This document shows positions 15,461-16,856 of a DNA stretch of 16,856 bases, piece after piece. The stretch's first letter is position 1; each line of letters begins with the position of its first letter. The DNA is taken from assembly GCA_028711355.1 (NCBI GenBank), contig JAQTSL010000038.1, positions 1-16,856 on the forward strand, written 5' to 3'. Source of the stretch: Rhodoferax sp. Its GTDB lineage: Bacteria > Pseudomonadota > Gammaproteobacteria > Burkholderiales > Burkholderiaceae_C. Made by a program: the position numbers and the translations under genes. The notes under the pieces were generated by a model that saw nothing but the letters and a program-made list of their open reading frames with translations, made no database searches and was not told the DNA's origin.

Positions 15461-16856
15461 CTAAAACGCTTGCGCCTGTTGCCCCTCCAACCCTCTCCCC
15501 AGCCGCCACTGCTTGACCAGCGCGTAGATCGCCGGAATCACCGCCAGCGTCAGCACAGTGCTCGACATCATGCCGCCGACCATCGGCGCGGCGATGCGGC
15601 TCATCACTTCTGAACCCGTGCCGGTGCCCCACATGATCGGCAGCAGGCCGGCCATGATGGCCACCACCGTCATCATCTTGGGGCGCACGCGTTCCACTGC
15701 GCCTTCCATCACGGCTTCATACAAGTCAGCCACGCCGGGTTCGCGTCCGGCCTGGCGGCATTTCACCTTGATGGCCTCCCACGCATGGTCAAGATAGATC
15801 AGCATGATCACACCGGTTTCTGCCGCCACGCCGGCCAAAGCGATAAAGCCTACCGCCACCGCCACCGACAGGTTGTAATTCAAAAACCACATCAGCCAGA
15901 CCCCACCCACCAGCGCAAACGGCACGGAGAGCATGACAATCAGCGTTTCGGTGATGCGCCGAAAGTTCAGGTACAGCAGCAAAAAGATGATCAGCAGCGT
16001 GACCGGTATCACCACTTTCATCTTCTCGATGGCGCGCTCCATGTACTCAAACTGGCCGCTCCAGGTCACGAAATAACCTGGCGGAAAAGTCACCTGCTCG
16101 GCCACCGCTTTTTTGGCATCGCGCACATAGCCACCAATGTCACGGTCGCGGATGTCAACAAAGATATACGCTGACAGCAGCGCGTTTTCGGTGCGGATAC
16201 CGGGTGCGCCCTTGGCCACCACCACTTTGGCCAGTTGGCCCAGCGGGATTTGTGCACCCATCATGGTCGGCACCAGCACCTGGGTGGCGATTTGTTGCGG
16301 GTCGCTGCGCAGCTCGCGCGGGTAGCGCACCGTCACACCATAGCGCTCGCGCCCTTCCACCGTGGTGGTGACCATTTCGCCACCCAGCGCCGTGCCCACC
16401 ACGTCCAGCAGGTCACCCACGCTCAAGCCGTAACGCGCCAACTGTTCGCGGTCGGGCTCGATGTTGAGGTAAAAACCGCCAGTGATGCGCTCGGCAAAGG
16501 CGCTGGTGGTGCCGGGCACGGCTTTGACCACGGCCTCAATTTGCTTGGCCAGCTTTTCCATTTCGTCCAGGTCTTTGCCGAACACCTTGATGCCGATGGG
16601 CGTGCGTATGCCGGTGGACAGCATGTCGATGCGCGCCTTGATCGGCATGGTCCAACTGTTGGCGACGCCGGGGAACTGCAAGGCGCTGTCCATCTCGGCA
16701 ATCAGTTTGTCAATGGTCAGGCCGGCGCGGCATTCAGATTCCGGCTTGAGGTTGATCACGGTCTCAAACATCTCGGTCGGGGCCGGGTCAGTGGCGGTAT
16801 TGGCTCTTCCCGCCTTGCCATAGACCGAGCTCACTTCAGGGCAACTCTTGCTGATC
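15461..16856 (-). CDS. cusA: CusA-type heavy-metal RND efflux permease (C-terminal part; N-terminus beyond window)
   Basis: The frame is open from the window edge to the stop at 15461-15463, giving about 465 C-terminal residues of a roughly 1040-residue RND pump. Segments such as 'VYGKAGRANTATDPAPTEMF', 'PIKARIDMLSTGIRTPIGIK', 'FIALAGVAAETGVIMLIYL' and 'WGTGTGSEVMSRIAAPM' closely follow E. coli CusA of the Cu(I)/Ag(I) HME4 branch, rather than CzcA. The visible part covers the second periplasmic loop and the last membrane helices of the inner-membrane trimer, which works with a CusB-like adaptor and a CusC-like outer-membrane channel. It is convergent with res, 9 bases apart, with no clear terminator between them. 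The exact metal is inferred from similarity. Confidence 0.92.
   Translation of the reverse strand, partial: ISKSCPEVSSVYGKAGRANTATDPAPTEMFETVINLKPESECRAGLTIDKLIAEMDSALQFPGVANSWTMPIKARIDMLSTGIRTPIGIKVFGKDLDEMEKLAKQIEAVVKAVPGTTSAFAERITGGFYLNIEPDREQLARYGLSVGDLLDVVGTALGGEMVTTTVEGRERYGVTVRYPRELRSDPQQIATQVLVPTMMGAQIPLGQLAKVVVAKGAPGIRTENALLSAYIFVDIRDRDIGGYVRDAKKAVAEQVTFPPGYFVTWSGQFEYMERAIEKMKVVIPVTLLIIFLLLYLNFRRITETLIVMLSVPFALVGGVWLMWFLNYNLSVAVAVGFIALAGVAAETGVIMLIYLDHAWEAIKVKCRQAGREPGVADLYEAVMEGAVERVRPKMMTVVAIMAGLLPIMWGTGTGSEVMSRIAAPMVGGMMSSTVLTLAVIPAIYALVKQWRLGRGLEGQQAQAF

Overview
The window is GC-rich and densely coded. Its gene content and protein style fit a chromosome of a betaproteobacterium, probably Burkholderiales/Comamonadaceae-like; this is an inference from style, since no rRNA or other phylogenetic marker is present. 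I saw no tRNA, rRNA, CRISPR array or insertion sequence.

Left part (1-2560), metabolic: a truncated NAD(P)-binding SDR/epimerase-like gene on the minus strand is divergent from a LysR-type regulator. The regulator is followed by an alpha/beta hydrolase carrying every active-site residue known for fluoroacetate dehalogenase.

Middle part (2628-9255), an accessory island of defence and conflict genes: a complete HigB/HigA toxin-antitoxin pair; an XRE-ImmA/IrrE zinc-peptidase regulator whose usual DUF4411-type partner survives only as a C-terminal scrap; a 1268-residue protein of unrecognised family with a C-terminal PD-(D/E)xK nuclease domain; and a small XRE regulator. A frameshifted scrap of a relative of that small regulator lies at 3276-3385. 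Two related, same-orientation copies thus flank the ImmA gene and the giant nuclease, which suggests this block was assembled by insertion or recombination.

Right part (9361-15451), a Type III restriction-modification locus: mod (adenine methyltransferase) has one extra base near its start and an AT-rich, probably swapped target-recognition segment. A phosphoribosyltransferase-like gene on the opposite strand sits between mod and res. The res gene (helicase plus PD-(D/E)xK nuclease) is intact. If the mod frameshift is real, a modification-dependent Res would lack its partner, so this site deserves resequencing.

Right edge (15461-16856): the C-terminal half of a CusA-type heavy-metal RND efflux pump, convergent with res, marks the return to ordinary chromosomal functions.
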